Assembly: GCA_963971535.1 (NCBI GenBank)
Contig: OZ020592.1
Location: forward strand, 49,650,507-49,714,506
Source: Notolepis coatsorum
Lineage: Eukaryota > Chordata > Actinopteri > Aulopiformes > Paralepididae
Reading direction: 5' to 3'
DNA: 64,000 nucleotides
Shown here: one piece after another, positions 49,395 to 60,330 of the stretch
Numbering within the stretch: position 1 is the first letter of the stretch
Layout: each line of letters opens with the position of its first letter
The notes under the pieces: model-generated
What the model was told of the DNA's origin: nothing
What the model saw: only the letters and a program-made list of their open reading frames with translations
Databases searched by the model: none
Made by a program: the position numbers and the translations under genes

Positions 49395-51880
49395 AAGTCA
49401 AGACAGTCAAGTCAAGAGTTTTATTTGTCACGGCATACAAGTATACAATGAAATGCGGGTGGTCTTGCCCGCAACGATGTGCAATACAGTGGTACAACAT
49501 ATAATAGAATCCAATAAAAACAACATTGTGCAATAAACAGGTAACAGGTAACATGGTGGGACATCTCGGTATCTGTACATAGTTATTTACAGAGCATATA
49601 GGACATGCTGGGTCCTTTGGTAGTGCAATACACTGTTACTGTTGTTATACTATTTTTAAAGTGACCATTCCTTTTTGGCCATAAGTGTGGGTGTGTGCGG
49701 CATGAATGTGTGCCTGCTCATGTTAAAGTGGCTGCTAGTGTGTGAGCGTGCACAGCGTGCGTGTCGTGTGTGTGCTCATGTGTGCTTGTGTGTGAGAAGT
49801 TCAGTGTTCTGTGGCACTCAGTGATCATTGTTCAAGGCTCTGATGGCCTGGGGAAAGAAGCTGAGCCGAAGCCTCTCTGTCCTAGTAGCTGGGGTTCGCA
49901 GGCGTCTGCCTGACCTCAGCAGCTGGAACAGGCTGTTATTGGGGTGGTGGGGGTCTTTCATTATTCTGCAGGCTCTGGATTTGCACCTCTTGTTGTATAG
50001 AACCTGCAGGGGAGGTAGTGCAATACCCGTGGTACGCTCGGCTGAGCGCACCACTCTCTGTAGGGCCTTCTTGTGCCGTGCTGTTTCCATACCAGGCAGT
50101 GATGTTTCCAGTCAAGATGCTCTCTACAGCTCCGGAGTAAAAGGACTGGAGTATCTTCCCCGAGACTCTGAACTTCCTTAACTGTCTCAGGTGGTAGAGG
50201 CGCTGCTTCGCCTTTTTTACGACTGTGTCTATGTGTGTTGACCATGTCAGATCCTCTGAGATGTGGACCCCCAGGTACTTAAAGCTGCTCACCCTGTCCA
50301 CGGTAGCCCCGTTTATCATCAGTGGTGTGTGTGTCTCCTGCTGTCCTCTCCTATAATCCACGATCAGCTCCTTGGTTTTACCAATGTTCAGGAGCAGGCT
50401 GTTGTCCTGGCACCAGCGTTCCAGTACCTCAACCTCCTCCCGGTAGGCCTTCTCGTCGTTGTCCGAGATCAGCCCCACCACCACCGTGTCGTCTGCAAAC
50501 TTCACTATGGAGTTGGAGCTGAACTTGGCCACACAATCGTGTGTGTAGAGTGAGTACAGCAGGGGGCTCAGAACACAGCCCTGGGGGGACCCGATGCTCA
50601 GGGTGATGGTGTTGGAGGGTCTTTCACTCAGAAAGTCCAGTACCCAGGCGCTCAGGGCGGAGCTCAGACCCAGCTCGATCAGCTTGTCCACCAGTCTGGT
50701 GGGGACTATGGTGTTGAACGCTGAGCTGTAGTCAATGAACAACAGTCTCACATAGCCCCCCTTCTGATGGTCAAGGTGAGAGAGGGTGCTGTGCAGTACC
50801 TGGGAGACCGCGTCGTCAGTGGACCTGTTTGTCCTGTATGCAAATTGCATAGGGTCCATATCACTGGGGAGGGAGGCACAAATGTGGTCCTTGACCAGCC
50901 TCTCGAAACATTTCATGACCACAGAGGTGAGTGCCACCGGTCTGTAGTCATTGAGACATGTTGGGGAGGGTTTCTTCGGTACACGGATGATGGTAGACAT
51001 CTTGAAGCAGGCAGGGACCACTGACTCCGCCAGGGATTGATTAAATATGGCGGTGAACACCGGGGCTAGCTGGTTGGCACAGGACTTCAGTATGCGTCCT
51101 GTTATACCATCTGGGCCAGCAGCCTTCCTGGTGTTCACCTGCATAAATGCTCTTCTCACACTGTGTTCCGACAACGAGAGAGCGTCCCCGCCCCCCCGCG
51201 GTTTCCCCCCCCCTCCACAACAGCCGGCGCGCCAGTGACGTCAATAGCCGGTGAGCTAGCGTCGCCACTGTTTGCACCAAACCGTGCGTAGAAGGAGTTG
51301 AGTTTGTCCGCGAGAGAGGCGTCGTCGCTCCCCATTGAGGGGGCGCTGAGTTTGTAGTCAGTTATTGTCTTCAGTCCCCGCGATAAGCCTCTTGTGTCGT
51401 TTTGTGCCATTTGTGTCTCCAATTTATCAGCATATGTCCGTTTTGCAAGTTTTACAGCCTTGCGCAGAGTATAGACTGAAGCCTTGTACTCCTCCATGTT
51501 TCCTGACTCTCTGCCCAGGTTGTAAGCAGTGGTGCGAGAGTTCGTGACGCCGTCTTTGTTTGTAGGCAGGGAACAACAAGATGGAGTCGTGATCGCTCGA
51601 GCTTGTAGACCCCGTCAATGGCGGAGCCGCTACCGCCTACCGCCTTGTAGCCGGCTCTGAACGGGGTGTAACAGTGGTCGAGTGTGTTCCTCCCTCTAGT
51701 GGAGCAGGCGATGTGCTGAAAAAAGGACGACATCACTTTCTTCAGATTCGCCTGGTTGAAATCACCAGCCACGATCGTCGCCGCGTCTGGGTGTTTGATC
51801 TGGTGTTTATTGAGATGGTCGTGTAGTTCCACCAGCGCTTTGCCAGTATTCGCCTGTGGAGGGATATATACGGCGGTCAT
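49395..51880 (-). mobile_element. LINE-A' copy 2, the longest LINE copy of the window
   Basis: The tail (CTCAAGTCAAGACAGTCAAG on the plus strand) is followed by the 3' UTR, the C-terminal domain, RT, linker and part of the endonuclease. Coding similarity ends at about 51880, next to a GT microsatellite. The RT is a close relative of LINE-A with a different 3' end. Confidence 0.9.
49818..51880 (-). pseudogene. LINE-A' copy 2 ORF2: endonuclease part, linker, RT, C-terminal domain
   Basis: The endonuclease block (51452-51880) has V-Y-I-P-P-Q-A-N, V-A-G-D-F-N (catalytic D and N) and T-L-D-H-C-Y. It lacks its N-terminus and the final S-D-H. A linker follows, with a frame change near the C-rich tract at 51186-51215. 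RT is open from 51174: [40 protein letters not shown] and F-A-D-D near 50485-50496. A short in-frame deletion lies after L-S-E-R-P. A shift near 50085 separates the last 90 codons (49818-50090). RT catalytic residues are intact but the enzyme as a whole is not. Confidence 0.87.
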
Positions 51881-51901
51881 GAGGTCTCAGGCATCCTTGC
51901 A

Positions 51902-51903
<2 letters not shown>

Positions 51904-51999
<96 letters not shown>

Positions 52000-52086
52000 T
52001 GCGTGCGCGTGCGTGCGTGCGTGCTTGCGTGCGTGCGTGCGTGCGTGTGTGTGTGTATGTGTGTGTGTGTGTGTGTTTGTGTGTGC
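51904..52086 (+). repeat. (GT)n / (GTGC)n compound microsatellite
   Basis: A perfect GT run (51904-51980) passes into GCGTGC units (51981-52046) and back to GT. Alternating purine-pyrimidine sequence over about 180 bases could adopt Z-DNA. Confidence 0.97.
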
Positions 52087-52386
52087 ATAAAGGCATCATC
52101 TACGGCACGTCTCTGCATGTCTACGTGTTGCATCACACTGTCTGCATCGGCTAGTGGGCCGGAACTGAATTCACCGTAGCTAAAAGCAGGCCATGCCTTG
52201 GTAACGCCACGGTCTTCATGCAGGGCTACGGATCGTCTGGCCCCTCGAAGCCTCCTGTCCGTTTTAGACCAGTTGTCCTGGATGTGCATTTCCCTTTGAA
52301 GTAGTTATTTATATCTGAGGGCAGATATTTATATCAGAGTTGGTATTGTTCAGTGGTTCTCAATGTGGGGACCCAGGGGGTCCCAC
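52087..52386. other. Unassigned DNA with an unexplained minus-strand ORF
   Basis: On the minus strand 52095-52289 encodes an unbiased peptide (M-H-I-Q-D-N-W-S-K-T-D-R-R-L-R ... M-Q-R-R-A-V-D-D) that runs into the GT repeat. It resembles real coding in composition, but no family was recognised. Confidence 0.35.
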
Positions 52387-52954
52387 CAGAAATGAATGAA
52401 TGAATGAAAACTTTATTTAACAGATTGCAGAATGGGTACAATACAGTACGGCTCAATACACACAATTGTTAAGGGGATGCAGACCAGAGAAAGACGTTTG
52501 TCTTGTTTACATCAGGGTCCCCCATTTTCATTTCATATTGACATTTATGACATACTCAACATACATGACATTTATGGCATAGGGACATATAGGTATTTAG
52601 TACTGATACATTTGTGACATATACGGTATTCAAATATACAGTACTGTTACTCATAGATCCTGACAGAGTATATGATGGGGAGGGGACTGTACATTAGAGA
52701 GAAATATACATATACGGCGGGGAGAGAATATATACATGCGGTGGGGAGGAGACTGTCTATTAGGAGGGGGTGGGGGGTTTGGACATTTACGGTGGCCAGT
52801 TTCGAATGGCAGCCTCCCGTAGGTGATCTTTAAGAGCGGTTTTGAATGTGGGTAGGGATTCACATTCCTTTACAGCTTTGGGTAGGGCGTTCCACATTGA
52901 TGTGGCATAATTGCGAAATGTGTTTAGTCCCTTGTTTGAGCCGAATCTGGGTTT
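52387..52954 (-). mobile_element. LINE-D copy 4, 3' part (continues at 60331-60716)
   Basis: It begins with the tail AATGAATGAATGAATGAAAAC and the shared 3' UTR, has a single unit of the G-rich region that is a minisatellite in copy 1, and enters the C-terminal ORF. It is interrupted at AACAT by the BEL/Pao element. The other half resumes after the second AACAT. Confidence 0.9.
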
Positions 52955-52959
52955 AACAT
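52955..52959. repeat. Target duplication AACAT, left (right copy 60326-60330)
   Basis: AACAT directly precedes the LTR and again follows the other LTR. Uninterrupted LINE-D sequence (10545-10550) has one such site, with a substitution next to it. Five bases is usual for BEL/Pao integration. Confidence 0.92.
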
Positions 52960-54388
52960 TGTAACTGAGGGGTACAATTCCCTGACTGTATTACTAGATA
53001 TGATACTTACTACCACTACCTTTGTACTTAATATTCGGCCACCCAGTACACGGCATAAATATATTATCATGAACACTCTCACGTAGATGAAACGGATCCA
53101 ACACAAATGTACGAAGTAGAAACAGGTCTTTATTTCTACACAGCGATGGTGTGTAGAATAAGCACTTAATCACTTAATTACATTTATGAATTGAAATAGT
53201 ATGCACTTTTATGGCAAGGAGTATTCGTCGGTATATCAATAGAGAATGTCCAATCTCTGAAGGCGCAGGTGGTAAATATACGACCTGGAATAGTTAAGGA
53301 ATAACAGCAATGATACTTTAATGATTATACTAGATACACTAGAGGGGGTTAATCCGGTCGCTTGTAAGCCGACAGGAGTAGGAGGGGGGGGGGGGGGTAG
53401 AATCCGGCTGCCTCGTCCGGCCAAGGGTATCCCAGGTGAACCCACTGTAGTGCCGTTCAATGCGCCGGCGATCCTTGGACCACAGATGAAAGCAGGTGGA
53501 CTCTTTGTGGGCCGGCTCTCTCCGGTCCACGGGGGAGAGACGTGAAGCGACCTCGTCTTGCAGAGCGTCTCCTCACCTTGCGTCCTCTCCAGGGGGGGGG
53601 GGTTCCAACACACGGCAGTGTCGGGGGTCTTTATCCATGGAATAATCAAAGTATCCAAAGCATAATCCGTGCCTGGGAAGGCGGGCTGTCGTCGGTAGAA
53701 TAATCCGGTATACAGGTCCACTCACTCGTCGGCTCTGGGGCTCCTCGGGTGCAGCTTCACATAGGGTCAACCACCCTGGGTAAGCAGCCAGTTCTCTGCC
53801 CGAAACGATGGGGTACTGACTACGGTAGTATTCTCACCGCACGAAGCACTATATATTAACAGACTATTATTAGCTTAATAGACTACGTCCAACTCGACGA
53901 TATAGTGCCAAATATGACTATTCAAATATTAATATACACGATGTCTCAATACCGATGGTAGGCGAACTTGGCCTTACTCCCACACGTGGCGTCGCGGGGA
54001 GGCTTTACGTCTGTGACTCTATTGGAGGGTAAGAAACTGGACTGAAAAGAAAGTCCTACTTTAGTAGCGCAGTATATATACGCACTATGAACAAATAGTC
54101 CCATTAGTGGTGCGGTAGCCAAATTCCTACGCGGAACTAGGACTTGTTCGTACATGTCGAGCGGTACGTTTGAACTGGGTCTGAGGGGTATGGCAGCCTG
54201 GCACCAAGGTCTCGACCAATAGTAGAATGGAGACTATTATGGGATGTTCAGTAGGCTAGAATGGATATTCAATGCATATTGTACAAGGAATATACAAGGG
54301 ATATCAGGGAATATTAGAGAATATACAAATACAATTAAATATATATAAATAAATATATATATTCGGTTTAATCTGGCCCTTCACAACA
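52960..54388 (-). repeat. 3' LTR of the BEL/Pao element
   Basis: 1,429 bp, TGTTGTGAAGGGCC ... CCTCAGTTACA on the minus strand. It contains G homopolymers (53383-53397, 53592-53601) that differ in length from the other LTR. ORFs within it (for example 53236-53721) occur identically in both LTRs, have no motif and are not annotated as genes. Confidence 0.95.
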
Positions 54389-54400
54389 GCCACCCCCTGA
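54389..54400 (-). promoter_or_regulatory. Polypurine tract of the BEL/Pao element
   Basis: On the minus strand CAGGGGGTGGC lies directly before the 3' LTR, the position of plus-strand DNA priming. Confidence 0.75.
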
Positions 54401-54497
54401 ATAGGTCCCAGACCTAATCAGTTAAACAGAGACAGATTAATCGCGTTGTCTATTTACACATAAGGGTTTGCTGTAGGGGTCAGTCAACTTCACAAAG

Positions 54498-57400
54498 TCA
54501 TAGGGTTGTAGGGTCATGGTCATCATCGATTGTGTCTGGGAGTCGAGGCAGTTCTATGAGCCTTGCCACGGGACGGGTGTAGGTGCGACCCTGGACAAGC
54601 ACTTCAGCTGCTCGGACCTTGCCATCGGCACCGGTGATCACTTTGCTTACGCGGCCGGCCGGCCACATAGCTCTGGGCAGTGATTGATCAATAATCATGA
54701 CGACTGTTCCTTCTGTCAAATTGTCTCTCTCCTTTACCCACTTCTGGCGGGTCTGTAGAGACGGTAGGTAGTGCAGTAGGAAACTGTTCCAAAACTTGTC
54801 GGCTAATACTTGGCTGTACCTCCACATTCGTCGGCCGTTCGCTTCTTCAGGCCGGTACATTGTCTGTGGTAATGCAGGATCTAGCCGCCCCATCAGGAGT
54901 GTGTTGGGGGTTCTGCGTAGGCGACCACCCACTCTGATGAGGGTATGAGCGTCGCTCTCGGGGGCCAGGTGAATTAATCTGCTGTCGGATGGGACGGGCT
55001 TTCCTCCCTGTAGACAGGCCAATTCATCGGGGAACGAGTCTCTCTGGGCTCGCTGCAGTAGAAGCAATTCTGCTTCCTCGTAGTTAGCTGCTGACATATC
55101 AGCGGGGGACTTGCACTCCGGGTGGTACCGCAGGAATGTTCTTTGTTGTGCACTCTCTATGGACGTGCAATCATCTATGTTAGGGTCGGTGGAGGCTACG
55201 GTGCTCAATCCACAGAACACAGACTTCTTAATTTCCACCTCCTCTGGACTTGCTTCCCTCGGGATAGGCATGGGCCACTGTCCTTCCGGGAGTCTTAGGA
55301 ATGCGGGGCCGTCACTGTAGACATTGCGACGGGTGAGGTCATCCAGGGGCATCCCCCGGGTGATGACGTCAGCTGGGTTCTGTTTTGTATCAACGTAGCG
55401 CCACTCTGTTTCTCCGGTTAACTCTTCGGTTAAGTCTTGAATCTCGGTGACTCTGACTCCCACGAAGACTTTGTACTTGCATGAGTCCGATTTGATCCAG
55501 GCGAGTACCGTCGTGGAATCTGACCACAGGATTGTTCTAGACACCGGTATGGTGAGCTCACGTTGGATGAGCGTGGCTAGGTGCGCTCCGGCTAGGGCTG
55601 CGCAGAGCTCTAGACGTGGGATAGATTGTTGCTTGCGTGGGGCTATTCTCGAGCGGGCGAGGACAAATGCTGTGTAGATCTCTCCCCCCTGGTCTTGGGC
55701 CCGCAAGTAGGCTACTGATCCGTATGCGACCTCTGAGGCGTCACTGAAGACGTGTAAGTCCATTTTACATGTCTCTGGCCTCACCGTGGGTGGGAAGTAG
55801 CTTCGGCGCATATTAACGCCTGGGAGTGAGTGGAGCTCCATCTCCCACTCTCTCCAGGTGGATGCAAGGTGTGCGGGAATGGGGTCGTCCCAGCCCTGGT
55901 CCTTGTCCCACAATGCTCGTACAATCATTTTTGCCCTGGTGGTGTACGGTAGAATACATCCTAGCGGGTCATATTGTCGGGCGAGTGTTGTGTACACACT
56001 CCGTCTGGTGGTCGGCGCCGCCGCCGGCCTTCCCTGCTCCGTAGTCAGGGGCTTGTGTCTGTAGTGAAGCGAATCTGTTTTGAATCGCCACACCAATCCC
56101 AGGGTCATCTCCTGGGCTTCTCCCGGGATTGTAGCCATCCAGGTCTCGCTGCTGGCTGCCTTGTCCTCGGAGGAGAGGCTGCGCAGTACTTGCGGATCGC
56201 TGCTGGCCCACTGCCTGAGATCAAAGCCGCCTTTGATCAATGAGGCGCGGAGTTTAATCAGGAGAGCCTCGGCTTCTTCCTGGGTTGAAAGGCTTTGTAG
56301 ACAGTTGTCTACGTAGAAGCTGTTCTTTACGCTGTGTCGGACCTCTTCGTCCGCTGCTGGGTCCTCTGCTACATGTTTCTGTAGTGCAAATGTCGCACAG
56401 CAGGGGCTGTACGTCGTTCCGAAGGGGAGGACTTCCCATTGGTAGATGGCTGGGTGCTCATCTCCTGGCTTCTCTCTCCATAGGAACCGTAACAGGGGCT
56501 TGTCCGCCTCTACTAATCTCACCTGCAGGAACATTCCTTTAATGTCCCCGCTGATGGCCACCTTTTCCTGGCGGAAGCGGAGTAGAACGCCGAGTAGGGA
56601 GGGGCCGAGTGTGGGACCGGGCAGTAACTCTTTATTCAGATTTTGGGATCCGATCTGGTAGCTGCAGTTAAATACTATGCGGTCTTTACCGTTGTGATGG
56701 ACCTTGTGGTGGGGCACGTACCACGATTCAGTGGTCTGGTCAGCCTCTTTAATGTCCATCTTTGTGACGTGTCCCGCTGTGATGAGCTTCTCAATCTCAG
56801 CGCGGTATACACCCTCTTGGGCGGGGTTCTTGGCTAAGCGCCGCTCCGTGTTCAGCAGGTACCGTTCTGTGGCGTCTGTCTTGGCGTGGAAAGTAGGCAT
56901 TCCTTCTCGCCGCAGGAGTGGCGTGGCGTATCTCAACACGCCGTTGACCGGGACTCTCTTGGTCCCTGTCTCGAGGAGGTGAATGGCGTAAATGTCATCT
57001 TTAGAGCGAATGTCTTTCTTTCCGTTCTTAAAGGGCATTTGTTCCAAGGTCCATAGCCGCTCTACGTGTTGCAGGAGTGCGGTTTCTCCCTCTGTGACTC
57101 GGGAGTGGAGACATCTAGTGGCTGTACTTCGGTTGAGAGATTTGGCGAGCGGGCCTTGGAGAGTCCATCCCAAACGGGTCTCGACTGCTGCAGGACAGCC
57201 TCGGGGTCCGGTATGAACCCGGTCTATCGGGACAATGAGGTCTGCATGGTCGGAGCCTATCAACAGGGTCGGCATAGCATTGTCTATGAGCGGGATCGGT
57301 AACTTGCGCAGATGTGCATATTTCTCCATCAGCTTGGCGACGGGGTATGTGTACCGCGACAGTCCTATTTCTTGGCTGGTGAAAGCGTCTGCAATCTGGT

Positions 57401-58850
57401 ACCGTCGCTCAGGCTGGCCGCTTGCTGCGATAGAGAATGAGACATTCTCGCCCTTTATCGTCTTCAAATCTCGTCTTATTGTCCGAATTGTCATTTGGGT
57501 TTCGCTTCCCCGCAGCCCTAGCTGGGCCGCAGCGGAGGCGAGCAGCAGGGTCTTCTCTGACCCGTCATCGAGGACGGCGTAAGTGTCCAGGACTTTATTC
57601 TGGTAGCTTAGTGTCACACGCACTACTTTTAGGAGTACTCGGGCTCCACTGCTGCTGGCGGGATCGATGTACATGACGCTCGCTTTGCGGCTGGATGGTG
57701 CAGGTGAAGGGCGCCGTCTGTTACTGTCGTGAAGTATGTCCAGATGGGCTCCATCGCACTTGGTGCACCTTTTCTTTAAGCGGCATTCGGCTGCCATGTG
57801 TGAGCGCGCACAGCGAAAACAGCGCTTGTTGGACTTTATCCATTGACCTGCTTCCTCCGCGTTCAGCTTGGGGAAGGAGTCACATTGCGCTAGCCAGTGT
57901 TCTTTCTCACAGTAGGGGCACACTATCTTCCACTTCTCCGTTCTGGAGGGGGTACTGTGGCTCCTGCTGCTCGGTACTGACTCCGATTGGTGCATCACAG
58001 TCACCGATCTTCTTCCATCATTTAGTCGTCTGGTTCCTTCTCTGGAGCCAGGGGTGCTCCGTCCGAATGTATCTAGCCGTAGGCTGCTGACTTCTCTCGC
58101 CAGGAAGTCTGCTAGATCGAGGAGGTTCGGTTCGGGGCCATTCGGGTCTCTGTGGTCCCTCTGCCGCCTAAAGCGCTCCTGACGAGCGGGCGGCAGCTTC
58201 TCCAGGATCCTTTCCACATTTGAGTTGGCGTAAAGTTCATGCCTCCCCTTCTCTCTTTGCGCTCCCAACATCCCTACCAGGGACTGCACTCTGATGGACA
58301 GGTCGTCCAGTGCTCGATTGTCTATTGCTGGGGGTAAGCGGTCGATGTGTCGGATCTCCTGGATCACGTAATCCCATATGCGCCCATACCTCTGGTCCAA
58401 TGCTACCAGCGCTGCTGTGTATGGGGTGGTGGAAGTCGCGTAGGCGAGCGCTATATTATGTGCGCGGGGTACCTTTAAGTGCTTCAGTAGGATGGCGTAT
58501 TTGTGGCGTTCATCCAATACATCCACCAACATGGTCTCCAGACACATGCGGAGTTCTGTATACTGGGCGGGGTGTGAAGTCATGTCTGGTTCCCACTGGT
58601 CCCCACCGTGAACTTGGTCAGTTACATTAGAGCCCGTAGGGGCCTCCATGGTCGGGGTAGTCTGGGCGTTGGGGTTAGACATACTTTTACTTTCTAGTTT
58701 TACCGCGTTTACTGTTAGTAGAAGACTAGGTTGTTGACTGACAGCGTAGGCCTCTAAGTACTGAGGGAGCCGTCGTTCGCGCTGCGGGCGTTGGTTAGGA
58801 GGATCGTTTCGTGGAGTGTTCATCATAGGCCATTTCAATATTAATAACAC
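54498..58850 (-). CDS. BEL/Pao Gag-Pol polyprotein lacking integrase
   Basis: The uninterrupted 1,450-codon ORF starts 45 bases after the primer site. The first ATG (58850) is taken, but the pair at residues 9-10 is as plausible. Domains: a Gag region (about 95-265), three zinc motifs (C311-C323, C344-C356, C362-H374), a retropepsin with D-D-G-S at 428-431, RT with D-I-K-G at 769-772 and F-Y-V-D-N at 845-849, and RNase H about 1030-1165 (S-D-A-S, W-S-D-S-T). The DUF5641-type tail is about 1340-1435. The RT box reads V-D-N, not V-D-D. A V-D-N box may be usual in fish BEL elements, so this is not taken as damage. Between G-G-R-L-R-R-T (about 1308-1314) and P-N-T-L-L-M (1315-1320) the whole H2C2 finger and D,D-E core expected in BEL/Pao are missing without a frame break. 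Confidence 0.93.
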   Translation of the reverse strand: MLLILKWPMMNTPRNDPPNQRPQRERRLPQYLEAYAVSQQPSLLLTVNAVKLESKSMSNPNAQTTPTMEAPTGSNVTDQVHGGDQWEPDMTSHPAQYTELRMCLETMLVDVLDERHKYAILLKHLKVPRAHNIALAYATSTTPYTAALVALDQRYGRIWDYVIQEIRHIDRLPPAIDNRALDDLSIRVQSLVGMLGAQREKGRHELYANSNVERILEKLPPARQERFRRQRDHRDPNGPEPNLLDLADFLAREVSSLRLDTFGRSTPGSREGTRRLNDGRRSVTVMHQSESVPSSRSHSTPSRTEKWKIVCPYCEKEHWLAQCDSFPKLNAEEAGQWIKSNKRCFRCARSHMAAECRLKKRCTKCDGAHLDILHDSNRRRPSPAPSSRKASVMYIDPASSSGARVLLKVVRVTLSYQNKVLDTYAVLDDGSEKTLLLASAAAQLGLRGSETQMTIRTIRRDLKTIKGENVSFSIAASGQPERRYQIADAFTSQEIGLSRYTYPVAKLMEKYAHLRKLPIPLIDNAMPTLLIGSDHADLIVPIDRVHTGPRGCPAAVETRLGWTLQGPLAKSLNRSTATRCLHSRVTEGETALLQHVERLWTLEQMPFKNGKKDIRSKDDIYAIHLLETGTKRVPVNGVLRYATPLLRREGMPTFHAKTDATERYLLNTERRLAKNPAQEGVYRAEIEKLITAGHVTKMDIKEADQTTESWYVPHHKVHHNGKDRIVFNCSYQIGSQNLNKELLPGPTLGPSLLGVLLRFRQEKVAISGDIKGMFLQVRLVEADKPLLRFLWREKPGDEHPAIYQWEVLPFGTTYSPCCATFALQKHVAEDPAADEEVRHSVKNSFYVDNCLQSLSTQEEAEALLIKLRASLIKGGFDLRQWASSDPQVLRSLSSEDKAASSETWMATIPGEAQEMTLGLVWRFKTDSLHYRHKPLTTEQGRPAAAPTTRRSVYTTLARQYDPLGCILPYTTRAKMIVRALWDKDQGWDDPIPAHLASTWREWEMELHSLPGVNMRRSYFPPTVRPETCKMDLHVFSDASEVAYGSVAYLRAQDQGGEIYTAFVLARSRIAPRKQQSIPRLELCAALAGAHLATLIQRELTIPVSRTILWSDSTTVLAWIKSDSCKYKVFVGVRVTEIQDLTEELTGETEWRYVDTKQNPADVITRGMPLDDLTRRNVYSDGPAFLRLPEGQWPMPIPREASPEEVEIKKSVFCGLSTVASTDPNIDDCTSIESAQQRTFLRYHPECKSPADMSAANYEEAELLLLQRAQRDSFPDELACLQGGKPVPSDSRLIHLAPESDAHTLIRVGGRLRRTPNTLLMGRLDPALPQTMYRPEEANGRRMWRYSQVLADKFWNSFLLHYLPSLQTRQKWVKERDNLTEGTVVMIIDQSLPRAMWPAGRVSKVITGADGKVRAAEVLVQGRTYTRPVARLIELPRLPDTIDDDHDPTTL

Positions 58851-58876
58851 TATATTAATATTACACTAATTACCCT

Positions 58877-58892
58877 CCGGCTCGAAGGACCA
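58877..58892 (-). promoter_or_regulatory. Primer-binding site complementary to tRNA-Tyr
   Basis: On the minus strand TGGTCCTTCGAGCCGG begins two bases after the 5' LTR. It is complementary to the 3' end (CCGGCTCGAAGGACCA) of vertebrate-type tRNA-Tyr, whose 5' end is CCTTCGA. Confidence 0.85.
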
Positions 58893-58894
58893 AT

Positions 58895-60325
58895 TGTAAC
58901 TGAGGGGTACAATTCCTTGACTGTATTACTAGATATGATACTTACTACCACTACCTTTATACTTAATATTCGGCCACCCAGTACACGGCATAAATATATT
59001 ATCATGAACACTCTCACGTAGATGAAACGGATCCAACACAAATGTACGAAGTAGAAACAGGTCTTTATTTCTACACAGCGATGGTGTGTAGAATAAGCAC
59101 TTAATCACTTAATTACATTTATGAATTGAAATAGTATGCACTTTTATGGCAAGGAGTATTCGTCGGTATATCAATAGAGAATGTCCAATCTCTGAAGGCG
59201 CAGGTGGTAAATATACGACCTGGAATAGTTAAGGAATAACAGCAATGATACTTTAATGATTATACTAGATACACTAGAGGGGGTTAATCCGGTCGCTTGT
59301 AAGCCGACAGGAGTAGGAGGGGGGGGGGGGGTAGAATCCGGCTGCCTCGTCCGGCCAAGGGTATCGCAGGTGAACCCACTGTAGTGCCGTTCAATGCGCC
59401 GGCGATCCTTGGACCACAGATGAAAGCAGGTGGACTCTTTGTGGGCCGGCTCTCTCCGGTCCACGGGGGAGAGACGTGAAGCGACCTCGTCTTGCAGAGC
59501 GTCTCCTCACCTTGCGTCCTCTCCAGGGGGGGGGGTTCCAACACACGGCAGTGTCGGGGGTCTTTATCCATGGAATAATCAAAGTATCCAAAGCATAATC
59601 CGTGCCTGGGAAGGCGGGCTGTCGTCGGTAGAATAATCCGGTATACAGGTCCACTCACTCGTCGGCTCTGGGGCTCCTCGGGTGCAGCTTCACATAGGGT
59701 CAACCACCCTGGGTAAGCAGCCAGTTCTCTGCCCGAAACGATGGGGTACTGACTACGGTAGTATTCTCACCGCACGAAGCACTATATATTAACAGACTAT
59801 TATTAGCTTAATAGACTACGTCCAACTCGACGATATAGTGCCAAATATGACTATTCAAATATTAATATACACGATGTCTCAATACCGATGGTAGGCGAAC
59901 TTGGCCTTACTCCCACACGTGGCGTCGCGGGGAGGCTTTACGTCTGTGACTCTATTGGAGGGTAAGAAACTGGACTGAAAAGAAAGTCCTACTTTAGTAG
60001 CGCAGTATATATACGCACTATGAACAAATAGTCCCATTAGTGGTGCGGTAGCCAAATTCCTACGCGGAACTAGGACTTGTTCGTACATGTCGAGCGGTAC
60101 GTTTGAACTGGGTCTGAGGGGTATGGCAGCCTGGCACCAAGGTCTCGACCAATAGTAGAATGGAGACTATTATGGGATGTTCAGTAGGCTAGAATGGATA
60201 TTCAATGCATATTGTACAAGGAATATACAAGGGATATCAGGGAATATTAGAGAATATACAAATACAATTAAATATATATATATAAATAAATATATATATT
60301 CGGTTTAATCTGGCCCTTCACAACA
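58895..60325 (-). repeat. 5' LTR of the BEL/Pao element
   Basis: 1,431 bp. Differences from the 3' LTR include C/T near 52976/58917, G/A near 53026/58961, C/G near 53430/59366, shorter G runs and one extra TATA unit near 60275-60284. It drives the minus-strand ORF. Confidence 0.95.
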
Positions 60326-60330
60326 AACAT

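Larger units (their letters stand above)
52960..60325 (-). mobile_element. BEL/Pao LTR retrotransposon, structurally complete, integrase deleted
   Basis: The 7.37-kb element has two LTRs (52960-54388 and 58895-60325), a 5-bp target duplication, a tRNA-Tyr-like primer site, a polypurine tract and one open ORF of 1,450 codons on the minus strand. Gag, protease, RT, RNase H and the C-terminal DUF5641-type domain identify it as BEL/Pao. LTRs differ by about three substitutions plus homopolymer and short-repeat length changes, so the insertion is recent. The integrase is absent, which makes it nonautonomous. Confidence 0.95.

Noticed and set aside
51887..52179. Cys-Val repeat ORFs
   Set aside because: Generated by the GT/GTGC microsatellite.
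53236..53721. Possible small gene within the BEL/Pao LTR
   Set aside because: It appears in both LTRs, has no motif, is broken by G-run length differences between the LTRs, and overlaps other frames of equal length.
54498..58850. Reading V-D-N in the RT box as an inactivating mutation
   Set aside because: The ORF is otherwise perfect and the LTRs are young. A V-D-N box may be usual in fish BEL elements, so damage cannot be claimed without an alignment.
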